Source of the DNA: Lachnospiraceae bacterium
Lineage (GTDB): Bacteria > Bacillota > Clostridia > Lachnospirales > Lachnospiraceae
NCBI GenBank assembly: GCA_017552715.1
Contig: JAFZOW010000061.1
Location: 34,893 to 98,892, forward strand
Length of the DNA: 64,000 bases
Direction: 5' to 3'
The position numbers were made by a program, and so were the translations under genes. Position 1 is the stretch's first letter. Each line of letters begins with the position of its first letter. Of the stretch, positions 44,060 to 53,758 are shown one piece after another. The notes under the pieces are model-generated. The model saw only the letters and a program-made list of their open reading frames with translations, had not been told where the DNA came from and did no database searches.

Positions 44060-45234
44060 GCGGGATCCGGCTCCTTTGCATACAATAGCTTGAGCAGCAC
44101 GGGCACGCTGATGCTGGAGATGATGATCAGCAGGATCACGGCGGTGAAATACGAACCGTCGATGATGCCCATGTTCAGTCCTTTGTTTGTTATGATCAGG
44201 GCCACTTCGCCCCGGGTCATCATACCTACACCGATCTTTAAGCAGTCGATGTTCTTAAAACGGCAGAGCTTTGCTACCGCACCGCAGCCGATCACCTTCG
44301 TGATCATGGCCACAGCCACAAAACAGAGGGAAAAGGCCATCATATCCATGCTCACCCGGGAAAAATCCGTCTTCAGGCCTATGGCCACGAAGAATACCGG
44401 AGCAAAGATCATGTAGCTGTTAATGCTTACCTTACGGTCTATGTAACTGGCATCCCGGATATTGCAGAGGATGATGCCCGCCACATAAGCCCCGGTGATG
44501 TCGGCAATGCCGAAGAAGGCTTCCGCCGCATAAGCCATGAAGAGGCACAGCCCCAGACCGATGATGGGAATACGCCGCGTATGGGGATAGCGGGCATCCA
44601 CCAGCTTCATCAGCCGGTACATGATATAGCCTCCCACCAGGGAGATGACAAGGAAGAGTCCCGTACGGATGATCACCGCCACGGTATCGCTTTCCGGATC
44701 CTTCATGCCCAGCACAAAGGTGAGCACGATGATACCTATCACATCATCGATGATGGCGGCAGACAAGATGGTCTGCCCCACCCGGCCTTTCAAAAATCCC
44801 AGCTCCCGCAGGGTCTCCACCGTGATACCCACGGAGGTGGCTGTCATGATACAGCCGATGAACAGCCCTTTGAAAAAGGTCTCGCTGCCGGGTGCCGCAA
44901 AGCCGTGAAAACAGAGATACAAAAGCAGCCCGCCCAGCAGGGGGACCGCCACTCCCACACAGGCGATGAGCAGTGCGATGACACCGGATTTCCTCAGTTC
45001 CTTCAGATTTGTTTCCAGCCCCGCCGAGAACATGATCAGGATCACTCCGATCTCGGCCATCTGGTTGATGAATTCCGAAGGGGCTACGATATTCAAAAGC
45101 AGGGGCCCGATCACGAGCCCCGCAATGATCTCGCCCGCCACTCCGGGGGCCTTTATCTTCTGTGCTACAAGCGCCATAAACTTCGCGGCCAGGATGATCA
45201 CTGCCAGGTCGCGAAGTATTCCATAGCTTTCCAT
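44056..45234 (-). CDS. CPA2-type cation/proton antiporter
   Basis: 392 residues, about twelve helices. VAGEIIAGLVIGPLLLN and MFSAGLETNLKELRKSG are typical of the KefB/GerN CPA2 family; TATSVGITVETLRELGFL and SAAIIDDVIGIIVLTFVLGM contain the conserved residues, with adjacent acidic DD of the ion site. No C-terminal TrkA-N domain is present. It probably exchanges Na+ or K+ for H+. AAGG upstream of ATG is a modest ribosome site. It lies 10 bases after the DUF3048 gene. Confidence 0.91.
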   Translation of the reverse strand: MESYGILRDLAVIILAAKFMALVAQKIKAPGVAGEIIAGLVIGPLLLNIVAPSEFINQMAEIGVILIMFSAGLETNLKELRKSGVIALLIACVGVAVPLLGGLLLYLCFHGFAAPGSETFFKGLFIGCIMTATSVGITVETLRELGFLKGRVGQTILSAAIIDDVIGIIVLTFVLGMKDPESDTVAVIIRTGLFLVISLVGGYIMYRLMKLVDARYPHTRRIPIIGLGLCLFMAYAAEAFFGIADITGAYVAGIILCNIRDASYIDRKVSINSYMIFAPVFFVAIGLKTDFSRVSMDMMAFSLCFVAVAMITKVIGCGAVAKLCRFKNIDCLKIGVGMMTRGEVALIITNKGLNMGIIDGSYFTAVILLIIISSISVPVLLKLLYAKEPDPA

Positions 45235-45244
45235 TTTTATCGCC

Positions 45245-46426
45245 TTACTTTAATTCAACTTCCGACCAGGCATCATCCGGAACGATGGCAATGTAGGTCT
45301 TGCCGGTGTTGAGGGTGATGAAGGAATCATCCATGTTCATGAACACGGTGGGGATATTCTCCTGACCGTACTTAACCCATTTGATGGGAATGGCCTCGCC
45401 TCCCTGAAGAAGATAGCCGTCCCAGGGATCCGCTACCATGATATTGTAGACCAGGTAGCCGTGTTCATCCAGCTGGGTGAAATTACACTTCTGCAGGATA
45501 ACATTCTTGAAAGCCAGAGGTGCATCATTATTTCCGGCATCCACATACTTCTGACCATACTCCCAGTATTCATACAGGCCCGTATCGGCATTGTAATGAA
45601 GCTCCGAGGAGTTATGAGGGAAGGGCAGCTTCACGTCCACAGCCTTGAAAGCATCGCTGTGCTCATCGGAGAGCTTGATATCCTTCCGGGAGAACTGGAA
45701 ATGAGGCTCCTGTTTATGCTCATTGTAGGTAGCGCTGTAACCCAGGAAATCAACCAGTTCATTCAGTCCCCGGTAATAATCACCGGTCTGGGGATTCGTA
45801 TACCCATCAGATGTAACATACTCCGTATATTCACGGCTCTTTCCGTTCGGGAAACGGGCAAAGTATCCGCTGATATTATTGCTGTAGTCCCTGCTTAAGA
45901 AGGTATTGATATAGTAAGGACCACCGTCATGACAGAGTATGGCATTATACTCACCCGCGATCATAACATTGGTGGGACGGGTGCTTCGGACACTGCCGAA
46001 CTGTTCAAGATTGCCCCAGTCCTTCACGATGCACATCAGACGGGTGATGCGTCCGTTTAAGGTGGAATTCACCATCTCGTAAACGATATCCGCCTGACTG
46101 GTACCGAAATGAGGCAGAGCTGTGATCTCATTATCCACCATCACGGCGATGGGCCGCTGATCCTGAAGATCCAGGCTGATGAATTCGTTGGTGAGCTCCG
46201 AACGGTACATACCCTCGGGGATCACATCCTCCTCTTCCTCGGGAACTTCCTCCTGACTCCCGCTGCCTTCACCGACTCCCTGGGCGATACCTATACCGTC
46301 ATCCGCCGGGATCAGCTCATGAACCGTTTCGCTGTCACCGCCGGGCTCCGTCTCTGTCCCGCAGGCAGCGGCAAACATCGCACAGGCCAGACCCAGTGCT
46401 GCAATTGTCATGCTACGCTTTTTCAT
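45245..46426 (-). CDS. DUF3048 family lipoprotein (YerB-like)
   Basis: 393 residues. Signal peptide with lipobox (AMFAAAC, Cys ~23) and an acidic Gly/Glu linker (SGSQEEVPEEEEDVIPEG). The DUF3048 body includes RPIAVMVDNEITALPHFGTS, ADIVYEMVNSTLNGRITRLM, GSVRSTRPTNVMIAGEYNAI and LCHDGGPYYIN, a pattern I recognise from YerB-like surface proteins, whose function is unsettled. The C-terminal half contains ADPWDGYLLQGGEAIPIKWV. GGAGGAG precedes ATG. It heads the operon with the antiporter and lipoprotein. Confidence 0.9.
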   Translation of the reverse strand: MKKRSMTIAALGLACAMFAAACGTETEPGGDSETVHELIPADDGIGIAQGVGEGSGSQEEVPEEEEDVIPEGMYRSELTNEFISLDLQDQRPIAVMVDNEITALPHFGTSQADIVYEMVNSTLNGRITRLMCIVKDWGNLEQFGSVRSTRPTNVMIAGEYNAILCHDGGPYYINTFLSRDYSNNISGYFARFPNGKSREYTEYVTSDGYTNPQTGDYYRGLNELVDFLGYSATYNEHKQEPHFQFSRKDIKLSDEHSDAFKAVDVKLPFPHNSSELHYNADTGLYEYWEYGQKYVDAGNNDAPLAFKNVILQKCNFTQLDEHGYLVYNIMVADPWDGYLLQGGEAIPIKWVKYGQENIPTVFMNMDDSFITLNTGKTYIAIVPDDAWSEVELK

Positions 46427-46495
46427 AATTCTCCTCCAAAACTACACACTTCCGTCTTCAGGTCGTTTCTTTCACGTTCGCGGTTAAGCCGCTCG

Positions 46496-46567
46496 CGTTC
46501 CCTGAGGGAATCGAACCCCCAATTGATCCTTAGGAGGGACCCGTTATATCCATTTAACTAAGGGAAC
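46496..46567 (-). tRNA. tRNA-Arg (anticodon CCU)
   Basis: On the minus strand: acceptor GTTCCCT (46567-46561) pairs with AGGGAAC; D-arm GTTA..TAAC; anticodon stem GGTCC/GGATC with loop CTCCTAA, giving anticodon CCU; T-arm GGGGG-TTCGATT-CCCTC; discriminator G; CCA not encoded. Total 72 nt. It lies downstream of serS on the same strand with no clear promoter of its own. Its 5' leader is a perfect complement to its first bases (see 46556-46592). Confidence 0.9.
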
Positions 46568-46592
46568 AGGTCAGGGACCTGTTCCCTTAGTT
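46556..46592 (-). repeat. Perfect inverted repeat spanning tRNA-Arg 5' end and leader
   Basis: AACTAAGGGAACAGGTC (46556-46572), AGG, GACCTGTTCCCTTAGTT (46576-46592): 17 perfect pairs with a three-base loop. The left arm contains the first 12 bases of tRNA-Arg on the minus strand; the right arm lies in the leader. Confidence 0.9.
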
Positions 46593-46727
46593 GCGGGCCG
46601 CCATGCATGATCCGCTTCGCGGATGGCCGGCCCGCCTCATAAGGCAGGTTCCTTGGTACGCCCTCAGCAGCAGGTGCTTCGGGCTGTAGTTTACGTTTTC
46701 AAAGTGTTACGCTTCGCCGGGCTTTAC
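46593..46727. other. Spacer between serS and tRNA-Arg with GC-rich hairpin
   Basis: A strong imperfect palindrome lies at 46593-46635 (GCGGGCCG-CCAT ... ATCCGC-TTC-GCGGAT-GGCCGGCCCGC), without a T-run on either side. The remaining bases up to the serS stop show no coding frame or promoter that I can support. It may be a processing site between serS mRNA and the tRNA. Confidence 0.5.
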
Positions 46728-48005
46728 TTACCCGATCTTGTCCTTGCCTCCCATGTAAGGGCGCAGGACTTCGGGGATGCGCACGCTGCCGTCCTCGTTT
46801 AAGTTATTCTCGAGGAAAGCGATGAGCATACGGGGCGGTGCCACCACGGTATTGTTCAGGGTATGGGCAAGATACTTGCCATCCTTGCCGTCCACCCGGA
46901 TCTTAAGCCGTCTTGCCTGGGCATCTCCCAGATTCGAGCAGCTGCCCACCTCGAAATACTTCTTCTGGCGGGGGCTCCAGGCTTCCACATCCACGCTCTT
47001 GACCTTCAGGTCAGCCAGATCACCGCTGCAGCACTCCAGGGTGCGCACGGGGATATCCATGCTGCGGAAGAGGTCCACGGTATTCTGCCAGAGCTTGTCG
47101 AACCACATGGGGCTCTCCTCAGGCTTACATACCACGATCATCTCCTGTTTCTCAAACTGGTGGATACGGTAAACTCCGCGCTCCTCCAGGCCATGAGCAC
47201 CTTTTTCCTTACGGAAGCAGGGGCTGTAGCTCGTAAGAGTATAGGGCAATTCCTCCTCGGGCACGATCTGATCGATGAACTTACCGATCATGGAGTGCTC
47301 ACTGGTACCGATCAGGAACAGATCCTCCCCTTCGATCTTATACATCATGGCGTCCATCTCGGCAAAGCTCATAACGCCGGTCACCACATTAGAACGGATC
47401 ATAAAGGGCGGCACACAGTATGTAAAGCCGCGATCGATCATGAAGTCCCTGGCGTAGGCGATCACTGCGGAATGAAGTCGCGCGATATCCCCCATCAGAT
47501 AATAGAAGCCGTTGCCGGCTACCCGGCGGGCGGCATCCAGATCTATGCCTTTCAAGCGTTCCATGATCTCGGTATGGTAGGGGATCTCGAAATCCGGTAC
47601 CACGGGTTCTCCGTATTTCTGTACCTCCACATTTTCGGAATCGTCTTTTCCGATGGGAACGGAAGGATCGATCATCTGGGGGATGACCATCATGATCTTT
47701 GTGACCTTTTCCTCCAGCTCCGTCTGCTTCGCATCCAGCTCGGCCAGCTTTTCCGCATTGGCGGTAACCTGAGCCTTCACCTGCTCAGCCTCATCCTTCT
47801 TCCCTTCCTTCATAAGCGCACCGATCTGCTTCGAAAGGGTATTACGGCTGGCCTTCAGCTCATCGGCTTCCTTCTGGCAGTCACGCCGCTGCTGATCCAG
47901 TTCGATCACCTCATCCACCATGGGAAGCTTCTGATCCTGGAACTTTTTCCGGATATTCTCTTTTACTTCATCGGGATGCTCCCGAAGGAACTTGATGTCG
48001 ATCAT
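46728..48005 (-). CDS. serS: Seryl-tRNA synthetase
   Basis: 425 residues. The N-terminal arm is a long antiparallel coiled coil (~25-105; DQQRRDCQKEADELKASRNT) that contacts the long arm of tRNA-Ser. The class II core has motif 2 (SPCFRKEKGAHGLEERGVYR, HQFEKQEM) and motif 3 (NNTVVAPPRMLIAFLENN). TSEHSMIGKF corresponds to the serine-binding TxE region. ATG overlaps the DUF4446 stop by one base (TAATG), so no T-box leader is possible directly upstream. Confidence 0.97.
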   Translation of the reverse strand: MIDIKFLREHPDEVKENIRKKFQDQKLPMVDEVIELDQQRRDCQKEADELKASRNTLSKQIGALMKEGKKDEAEQVKAQVTANAEKLAELDAKQTELEEKVTKIMMVIPQMIDPSVPIGKDDSENVEVQKYGEPVVPDFEIPYHTEIMERLKGIDLDAARRVAGNGFYYLMGDIARLHSAVIAYARDFMIDRGFTYCVPPFMIRSNVVTGVMSFAEMDAMMYKIEGEDLFLIGTSEHSMIGKFIDQIVPEEELPYTLTSYSPCFRKEKGAHGLEERGVYRIHQFEKQEMIVVCKPEESPMWFDKLWQNTVDLFRSMDIPVRTLECCSGDLADLKVKSVDVEAWSPRQKKYFEVGSCSNLGDAQARRLKIRVDGKDGKYLAHTLNNTVVAPPRMLIAFLENNLNEDGSVRIPEVLRPYMGGKDKIG

Positions 48006-48544
48006 TATTGTTCTCCTTGTGTAGCTCGTCTTATAGCCGCCTGTTCCTCAGGACTAAGCTGTATGTCACAATTCCCGCCGCGGATGCGTTTGGCATATGA
48101 ATAGCAGCCGTTGGTGGAATGTACACTGTTGATCACCACTCCGTCGTCATGCTCATCCAGCAGGGCAAGACAGAAGCTCATCTTGCCGCCCATCTCGCTG
48201 AATGCATCATACTTCATGATGCCCAGCTTCTGGAATGCGCATTCCTGCCTGGAAAAAAGCAGGTCGATATCGTTGGCATAGGCCCTGGATTCCTGCTTGA
48301 GCCGGCTCACATCCCCGGCCATGCGGGCGATCTGGCCTTCCAGGCTCATGGCCTCCTCCCCCTGCATGAAGCGTTCAAAACGCGCTGTCAGGGCATTCTG
48401 CTTTTTGATCTGCAGGATCACCACAACGATCAGTACTATGCAGAGTATCGTTAAAAGCAGGATCGGGATAGCGATATCCATACCGCCCAGGCCTATGGCC
48501 TCATATATTTTACTGACCGTAAAGGTCGTGGTATTGCTTTCCAT
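48005..48544 (-). CDS. DUF4446 family membrane protein
   Basis: 179 residues. One N-terminal helix (IAIPILLLTILCIVLIVVVI, ~24-43), a coiled-coil segment (MSLEGQIARMAGDVSRLKQE) and a soluble end (CAFQKLGIMKYDAFSEMGGK, MSFCLALLDEHDDGVVINSV, HSTNGCYSYAKRIRGG) that matches my memory of DUF4446, a family usually coded beside parB and serS in Clostridia. Its function is unknown, but the conserved location suggests a link to chromosome segregation or the envelope. ATG lies 23 bases after parB without a good Shine-Dalgarno. Confidence 0.85.
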   Translation of the reverse strand: MESNTTTFTVSKIYEAIGLGGMDIAIPILLLTILCIVLIVVVILQIKKQNALTARFERFMQGEEAMSLEGQIARMAGDVSRLKQESRAYANDIDLLFSRQECAFQKLGIMKYDAFSEMGGKMSFCLALLDEHDDGVVINSVHSTNGCYSYAKRIRGGNCDIQLSPEEQAAIRRATQGEQ

Positions 48545-48567
48545 ATTTCTTTATATCTGTGATACGT

Positions 48568-49467
48568 TTATTCCCTGCTCAATTTATCGTAAAAGCGGTC
48601 AAAATCTTCAATACTGTAAAAATCGATCTCCAGCTGGCCGGAAGACTTATCCTTAAGCTTTGCCTTGACCTTCACACCAAGACGCTGGGCCAGCCTTTCC
48701 GCATATTCATCAAAGTGGATCTGGTATTGGGAAAGATCCTCTTTTTTCTTCTTACTGCTTTTCGCGGGGCTGATGAGCTTCTTTACCAGCTTTTCCAGCT
48801 CACGCACGGAAAGCTTCTGATCAAAAGCATCCTGACCGGTAAGGAACTGTTTTTCCCCGTCCTCTATGGCCAGCAGAGCTCTGGCATGCCCCATGGAAAG
48901 CTGCTCGTCAATGACCATCTGCTGTACGCGCTTATCCAGCTTCAAAAGGCGCATGGAATTGGTCACCGCGGCACGGCTCTTGCTGACGACCCGGGCCACT
49001 TCGTCATCCGTCATGGAGAACTTTTCCTTCAGCATCAGGAAGCCTTCGGCTTCTTCTATGGGATTAAGATCTTCCCTCTGAAGGTTCTCGATGATCTGGG
49101 CGGCGCGGCGCTCCTGTTCATTCTCGAAGCTGCGCACGATCACGGGCACTTCCTTAAGGCCGGCCAGCTTCGCCGCTCTCAGACGGCGTTCGCCGGCTAC
49201 CAGCATATAGCCCGCCCCTTCCTCGGTAACGATCAGGGGCTCAACGATACCATGCTCCGTAATGGAATCCGCCAGCTCCTGCAGGCGGTCTTCGTTAAAA
49301 TTCTTACGGGGCTGGCTCTTATCCTCTTTGATCTTTTTTATATCCAGCATAAGGGGAGAGCCGTCGGCACTGCCGGCCGCAGGTGCTGCTGCCGCCACTA
49401 CCGGATTCTTTGCCGGGATCATCCCGTCCAGGCCACGTCCCAATCCCCTTTTGTTCTTAGCTGCCAT
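48568..49467 (-). CDS. parB: Chromosome partitioning protein ParB (Spo0J)
   Basis: 299 residues. N-terminal GLGRGLDGMIP; CTPase domain with QPRKNFNEDRLQELADSI, GIVEPLIV, GYMLVAGERRLRAAKLAGL; then IENLQREDLNPIEEAEGF and a helix-turn-helix (TDDEVARVVSKSRAAVTNSM) for parS binding; basic linker and C-terminal dimer domain. AGGAG precedes ATG. It lies 83 bases after mnmG, where parA and often rsmG would be expected between; both are missing here, and parA is at 38610-39371 on the other strand. Confidence 0.95.
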   Translation of the reverse strand: MAAKNKRGLGRGLDGMIPAKNPVVAAAAPAAGSADGSPLMLDIKKIKEDKSQPRKNFNEDRLQELADSITEHGIVEPLIVTEEGAGYMLVAGERRLRAAKLAGLKEVPVIVRSFENEQERRAAQIIENLQREDLNPIEEAEGFLMLKEKFSMTDDEVARVVSKSRAAVTNSMRLLKLDKRVQQMVIDEQLSMGHARALLAIEDGEKQFLTGQDAFDQKLSVRELEKLVKKLISPAKSSKKKKEDLSQYQIHFDEYAERLAQRLGVKVKAKLKDKSSGQLEIDFYSIEDFDRFYDKLSRE

Positions 49468-49550
49468 TTAAGTTCTCCTAAAGCGGTCGTCAAACCGTCA
49501 TCATCACATACAAAGTGTAGTATAGCACTTCCCACTTCCGTGGGCAAGTG

Positions 49551-51485
49551 TTATTTATGTCCCGCCTCAATATATACCATCAGCACCGAAACATCCGCCG
49601 GGCTTACTCCGCTGATGCGGGATGCCTGCCCGATATTCTCAGGTCTGAACTGCTTAAGCTTCTGCCTTGCCTCCAGGCGCAGGCTCTTCACATCATCATA
49701 GTCGATATCTTCCGGGATACGGCGTCCTTCCATCTTACGGAACTGCTCCACCTGGGCCCGCTGCCGCCGTATATAGCCCTCAAATTTAAGTTCGATATCT
49801 ATTTGTTCTATAACATCTCTCGTCAGCTTCGGCGGAAGGCTGATCTCCCTTTCCTCATTCTCCAGAAGGGGGAGCTCCTTTCCCGTCGCCTCTGCTATGA
49901 TCCCGTAATCCAGCTCCGGACGGCAGATGAGTTCCGCCAGGCTGGTGGCCTTACGTACCGGTGCACTGCCGCAGCGTTCCAGAAAGGCCTGTGTTTCCGC
50001 ATTGGCCCCCACAAAGCTTTCCCGCAGGCGCTTCAGTTCACTCTCGATGAGAAGGCGCTTGTGCTCCACCGCATCCCGGCGTTCTTTATTTACCAGTCCC
50101 GCATTGTAGCCGTATTCCGTCAGCCGCAGATCCGCATTATCCTGTCGCAGCAGCAGACGGTACTCCGCCCGGCTGGTCATCATACGGTAGGGTTCGGGAT
50201 TTTCCTTATTCACCAGATCGTCGATGAGCACCCCGATATAGGCCTCATCCCGCTTCAGCACCAGAGCTTCCTTTCCTTTGAACAGAGCCGCCGCATTGAT
50301 CCCGGCCATCAGGCCCTGGGCCGCCGCCTCCTCATAACCGCTGCTGCCGTTGAACTGGCCTGCACAGAAAAAGCCCCCTATCTCTTTCAGTTCCAGGGAA
50401 AGCTTCAGCTGCCCGGGACAGAGACAGTCATATTCGATGGCATAGGCATTCCGCACTATACGGCAGTGTTCCAGGCCGGGTACGGTGTGGTACATGGCCA
50501 GCTGCACATCCTCCGGGAGGGAGCTGCTCATGCCGCCCACATACATCTCGTGGGTATGCAGCCCTTCCGGCTCGATGAAGACCTGATGCCTGTCTTTTTC
50601 CGGAAAGCGCACCACCTTGTCTTCAATGGACGGGCAGTAGCGGGGCCCCGTCCCTTCGATCACCCCGGCATAAATGGGGGAACGGTCCAGATTCGCCCGT
50701 ATCACCGCATGGGTCTCTTCATTAGTATAGGTAAGATAGCAGGGAACCTGCCGGATCTGTACACTCTCCGGATCCGTGGAAAAGGAAAAGGGGATCACAG
50801 GGGTATCCCCCTGCTGGATCTGCATCTTTTCATAGTCAAGACTGCGGCCGTCCATACGTGCCGGGGTTCCGGTCTTGAAGCGCCGCAGCTCCACCCCGTG
50901 TTCCCGCAGGGAATCGCTCAGATGGGTGGCCGCTTGCAGGCCGTTAGGCCCCGTATGGGTGATGGCCTCTCCGGTAAGGCATCTGGCATTGAGATAGGTG
51001 CCGCTGCAGAGGATCAGCACGCTGCATTCGTAAAAGGTCCCGGTGTGGGTATAAACTCCCCGGATCCGCTGCCGGCCGTCCTCTCCCTTATCCGTCTCGA
51101 TGGAACAGACTTCGCTCTGGCGTATATCCAGCCCTTCCTGATCTTCCAGGCGTTTCCTCATCTCCCGGCTGTATTCCGCTTTATCTGCCTGGGCCCGCAG
51201 GGAATGGACCGCCGGCCCTTTGGAAAGGTTCAGCATACGGGACTGGATAAAGGTCTTATCGATCACCCGGGCCATCTCGCCCCCCAGGGCATCCAGTTCC
51301 CTCACCAGATGGCCTTTGGAAGTACCTCCCACATTGGGGTTGCAGGGCATGAGGGCAATGGAGTCCACACTTACCGTGAACATAACGGTAGAAAGCCCCA
51401 GCCTTGCACAGGCCAGGGCCGCTTCACAGCCGGCATGTCCGGCGCCGATCACTACGGCATCATATTTCAGTACTGCCTTCGGCAC
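49551..51485 (-). CDS. mnmG: tRNA U34 carboxymethylaminomethyl enzyme MnmG (GidA)
   Basis: 644 residues. FAD motif [40 protein letters not shown], the cysteine-bearing [39 protein letters not shown] and [18 protein letters not shown] are standard MnmG motifs. With MnmE it modifies the wobble uridine of several tRNAs. The start is GTG at 51485, overlapping the EAL gene by 26 bases, with GGAGAGGATGAGAG before it. mnmE and rsmG, common neighbours, are not in the window. Confidence 0.96.
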   Translation of the reverse strand: MPKAVLKYDAVVIGAGHAGCEAALACARLGLSTVMFTVSVDSIALMPCNPNVGGTSKGHLVRELDALGGEMARVIDKTFIQSRMLNLSKGPAVHSLRAQADKAEYSREMRKRLEDQEGLDIRQSEVCSIETDKGEDGRQRIRGVYTHTGTFYECSVLILCSGTYLNARCLTGEAITHTGPNGLQAATHLSDSLREHGVELRRFKTGTPARMDGRSLDYEKMQIQQGDTPVIPFSFSTDPESVQIRQVPCYLTYTNEETHAVIRANLDRSPIYAGVIEGTGPRYCPSIEDKVVRFPEKDRHQVFIEPEGLHTHEMYVGGMSSSLPEDVQLAMYHTVPGLEHCRIVRNAYAIEYDCLCPGQLKLSLELKEIGGFFCAGQFNGSSGYEEAAAQGLMAGINAAALFKGKEALVLKRDEAYIGVLIDDLVNKENPEPYRMMTSRAEYRLLLRQDNADLRLTEYGYNAGLVNKERRDAVEHKRLLIESELKRLRESFVGANAETQAFLERCGSAPVRKATSLAELICRPELDYGIIAEATGKELPLLENEEREISLPPKLTRDVIEQIDIELKFEGYIRRQRAQVEQFRKMEGRRIPEDIDYDDVKSLRLEARQKLKQFRPENIGQASRISGVSPADVSVLMVYIEAGHK

Positions 51486-53538
51486 CTCTCATCCTCTCCA
51501 TATATTCTTCTCGGGGCATGGGTTTGGCAAAAACAAAACCCTGGATCATATCGCATCCCTGGCCCGCGAGGAATTCCACCTGTTCCTTTTCCTCAACACC
51601 TTCGGCCACGGTACGCATGTTCAGGCATTTGGCCAGACGAATGGCCTCGCTCACAACGATCTCTTTACGCTTTTCATCGGCATCCCCACGGAAGAAATCC
51701 GCATCCAGCTTCAGCACATCCAAAGACATATCCTTCAGGGAATTCAGGGAAGAATAGCCTGAGCCGAAATCGTCCATGGATACGGAAAAGCCGTAAGACT
51801 TAAGCCTCTCCAGCGTGCGGATCAGGGCATTCTTGTCATCGAAGAAAGCACTCTCCGTAAGCTCGATCTCGATCAGCTCATGGGGTGTACCCGCAGCATC
51901 CACGATGTCGCGGATCTGCTCCGCCAGGTCGGCTTCCGCAAAATGCGCCCGGGAAACATTCACCGATACAGGCACACACTTATATCCCGCATCCAGCCAG
52001 GCCCTTTGGTCGGCGGCCACATGGGCGAGCATATAATGGTCGATCTGGGTGATAAAGCCGCTCTTTTCAAAAAGCGGGATAAAACGCCCCGGGGAGACCA
52101 GGCCGAATTCCGGCGACCTCCAGCGGATCAGTGCCTCTGCTCCCTTAAGCTCCTCGGTATCCGGCGCGTATTTGGGCTGGTAATATACCAGGAACTCTCC
52201 GTTGGCCAGAGCCCGTTCCTGCCGTTCGCTTACCATATCCTCCCATTTACGAAGCTCGCATAGCTCCTGATCGAAGAAAGCCAGGCCGTTGTCATCGGTC
52301 TTTTCTAATGTGGCTTTGGCTGCGCAGGCATTATTGTAATCCCGCTCCAGATCCACATCCCTCCTCTTACGGAGCTTGCCCCCCACAAGATTGGCTTCGA
52401 TCACAAACACACCGGCCTGGAAGGTAAAATGATGCGTGGGATCCATGATGCTCATGGATTCGATGATACTTTGCAGCCTCTGGCCCAGCATAGCCTCGTT
52501 CTCCATTTCAAGGAGGAGCGCAAAGCTGCCGCTGCTCACATGGGCCGCCATCTCACGCCGTGTGACCGCCGCCGACAGACACTGGTTCACACGTTTCAAA
52601 ATGCTCTCACCTGCGGCGATGGAGTGACACATGCAGTAGTTACGGTATTTTACTATGGCAAAATGCACGACAGCATAACGCTTTCCGGCATTCCGGCGTT
52701 TTCTTAAGATCTTTTCCCCGTTGATCAGGTAACACATCCAGTTCTTCCCGTCGGTCACCTCATCGGTGAAGAAGAAATCCTGCAGACGTTTCTGCCTTGC
52801 AAGGTTCTTGATCACATTCCCCACCAGGACTATCACCACCAGAAGCGCAAGCATCATCAGGCTGAAGAAAACGATCAGCAGAAGCAGCACATCCCGCACA
52901 TCCAGTCCCAGCTCCACACCGGCTATGAACTCGCCGCCGTCCGCCGTACCCACCGAGATCCACAGGGGAATATGTATCACCCGTATGTTTTCCAGCTGCG
53001 CATCTTCACCCTCTTCCTGAAGGATGTCGATCACACTGCTGCCCGCCAGATCTTCCCTGAAATGCTTCAGGTCAAAGACAAGCACTCCGTTTTTGTCCGC
53101 AGTGAGATAAACGGAATTCTTATCCGTATAGACGGCAACATCATTCGCCTCAACACCCTGCTGCAGGCCGAAATTAACTACACCCAGCAGACTGACTGTG
53201 ATACCCGTGTCGCACTTCTGGGAGTTCATGGTCTCGGCACCTTTGCGGAGCAGCTCCCTTCCGTCCGAATCCCGGACCAGGTATTCCCGCCCCGTGGCAT
53301 CCAGGAGCATGATACCCTCCGGGCTGTCCCCATACTTCCTGTATACTTCTTCCATATAGGTCACGGAAGAAAGCTCACCGCTGATCTTGGACTCCAGCGC
53401 GTAAGCCAGGAAACCGGACAGGAGGAAGAGCAGGAAGCCAAAAACGATCCACCAGCCGAGGATATAAAATATCACAGAGATCCAGGGATGTCCGCGTTTC
53501 AGTTTTTTAAATTTCTTTTCTCTCGCTTTGTTCGCCAT
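51460..53538 (-). CDS. EAL phosphodiesterase with extracytoplasmic sensor and degenerate GGDEF
   Basis: 692 residues. Helix 1 ([20 protein letters not shown], ~19-38) and helix 2 ([20 protein letters not shown], ~218-237) enclose a ~175-residue outer domain, probably a Cache-type sensor. A GGDEF-like part (~260-410) lacks the motif ([12 protein letters not shown]). The EAL domain (~430-680) is intact: [70 protein letters not shown]. It should cut cyclic di-GMP in response to an outside signal. ATG follows its -10 box by only six bases. Confidence 0.91.
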   Translation of the reverse strand: MANKAREKKFKKLKRGHPWISVIFYILGWWIVFGFLLFLLSGFLAYALESKISGELSSVTYMEEVYRKYGDSPEGIMLLDATGREYLVRDSDGRELLRKGAETMNSQKCDTGITVSLLGVVNFGLQQGVEANDVAVYTDKNSVYLTADKNGVLVFDLKHFREDLAGSSVIDILQEEGEDAQLENIRVIHIPLWISVGTADGGEFIAGVELGLDVRDVLLLLIVFFSLMMLALLVVIVLVGNVIKNLARQKRLQDFFFTDEVTDGKNWMCYLINGEKILRKRRNAGKRYAVVHFAIVKYRNYCMCHSIAAGESILKRVNQCLSAAVTRREMAAHVSSGSFALLLEMENEAMLGQRLQSIIESMSIMDPTHHFTFQAGVFVIEANLVGGKLRKRRDVDLERDYNNACAAKATLEKTDDNGLAFFDQELCELRKWEDMVSERQERALANGEFLVYYQPKYAPDTEELKGAEALIRWRSPEFGLVSPGRFIPLFEKSGFITQIDHYMLAHVAADQRAWLDAGYKCVPVSVNVSRAHFAEADLAEQIRDIVDAAGTPHELIEIELTESAFFDDKNALIRTLERLKSYGFSVSMDDFGSGYSSLNSLKDMSLDVLKLDADFFRGDADEKRKEIVVSEAIRLAKCLNMRTVAEGVEEKEQVEFLAGQGCDMIQGFVFAKPMPREEYMERMRGAEGSTEI

Positions 53539-53544
53539 GGCTCA

Positions 53545-53573
53545 ATTCTAACAGATTTACTCTCTTCCCGCAA
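53545..53573 (-). promoter_or_regulatory. Promoter directly abutting the EAL gene start
   Basis: Minus strand: -35 TTGCGG (53568-53573), 17-base spacer, -10 TAGAAT (53545-53550). Six bases separate the -10 box from ATG at 53538, so transcription should begin at or next to the start codon. No Shine-Dalgarno is present. Confidence 0.55.
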
Positions 53574-53600
53574 GCATATCGAGGCAAAGTCCCCTGCAGT

Positions 53601-53628
53601 AAAAAAGGACCGTCCTCAGGGACAGTCC
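53601..53628 (-). terminator. Terminator after tRNA-Cys
   Basis: On the minus strand, GGACTGTCC, loop CTGA, GGACGGTCC then TTTTTT: a nine-pair stem with one G-T pair. It lies just downstream of the tRNA-Cys 3' end. Confidence 0.82.
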
Positions 53629-53639
53629 GGTGTTTTAAG

Positions 53640-53710
53640 AGGTGCCAGACGGATTTGAACCGCCGATCAGGGAGTTGCAGTCCCACGCCTTACCACTTGG
53701 CTATGGCACC
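53640..53710 (-). tRNA. tRNA-Cys (anticodon GCA)
   Basis: On the minus strand: acceptor GGTGCCA/TGGCACC, D-arm with AGCCAAGTGGTAAGGC, anticodon loop CTGCAAC (GCA), T-arm CGGCGGTTCAAATCCGTCT, and discriminator U, an identity element for Cys. 71 nt; CCA not encoded. Promoter at 53731-53758 and terminator at 53601-53628 make it a single-gene unit. Confidence 0.95.
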
Positions 53711-53730
53711 ATGGTGTGCACAACGGCATA

Positions 53731-53758
53731 ATTATACCATTTTTCAGCGTTCTGTCAA
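53731..53758 (-). promoter_or_regulatory. Consensus promoter of tRNA-Cys
   Basis: Minus strand: perfect -35 TTGACA (53753-53758), 16-base spacer, perfect -10 TATAAT (53731-53736). The -35 box lies inside the last codons of trmO. Confidence 0.82.
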
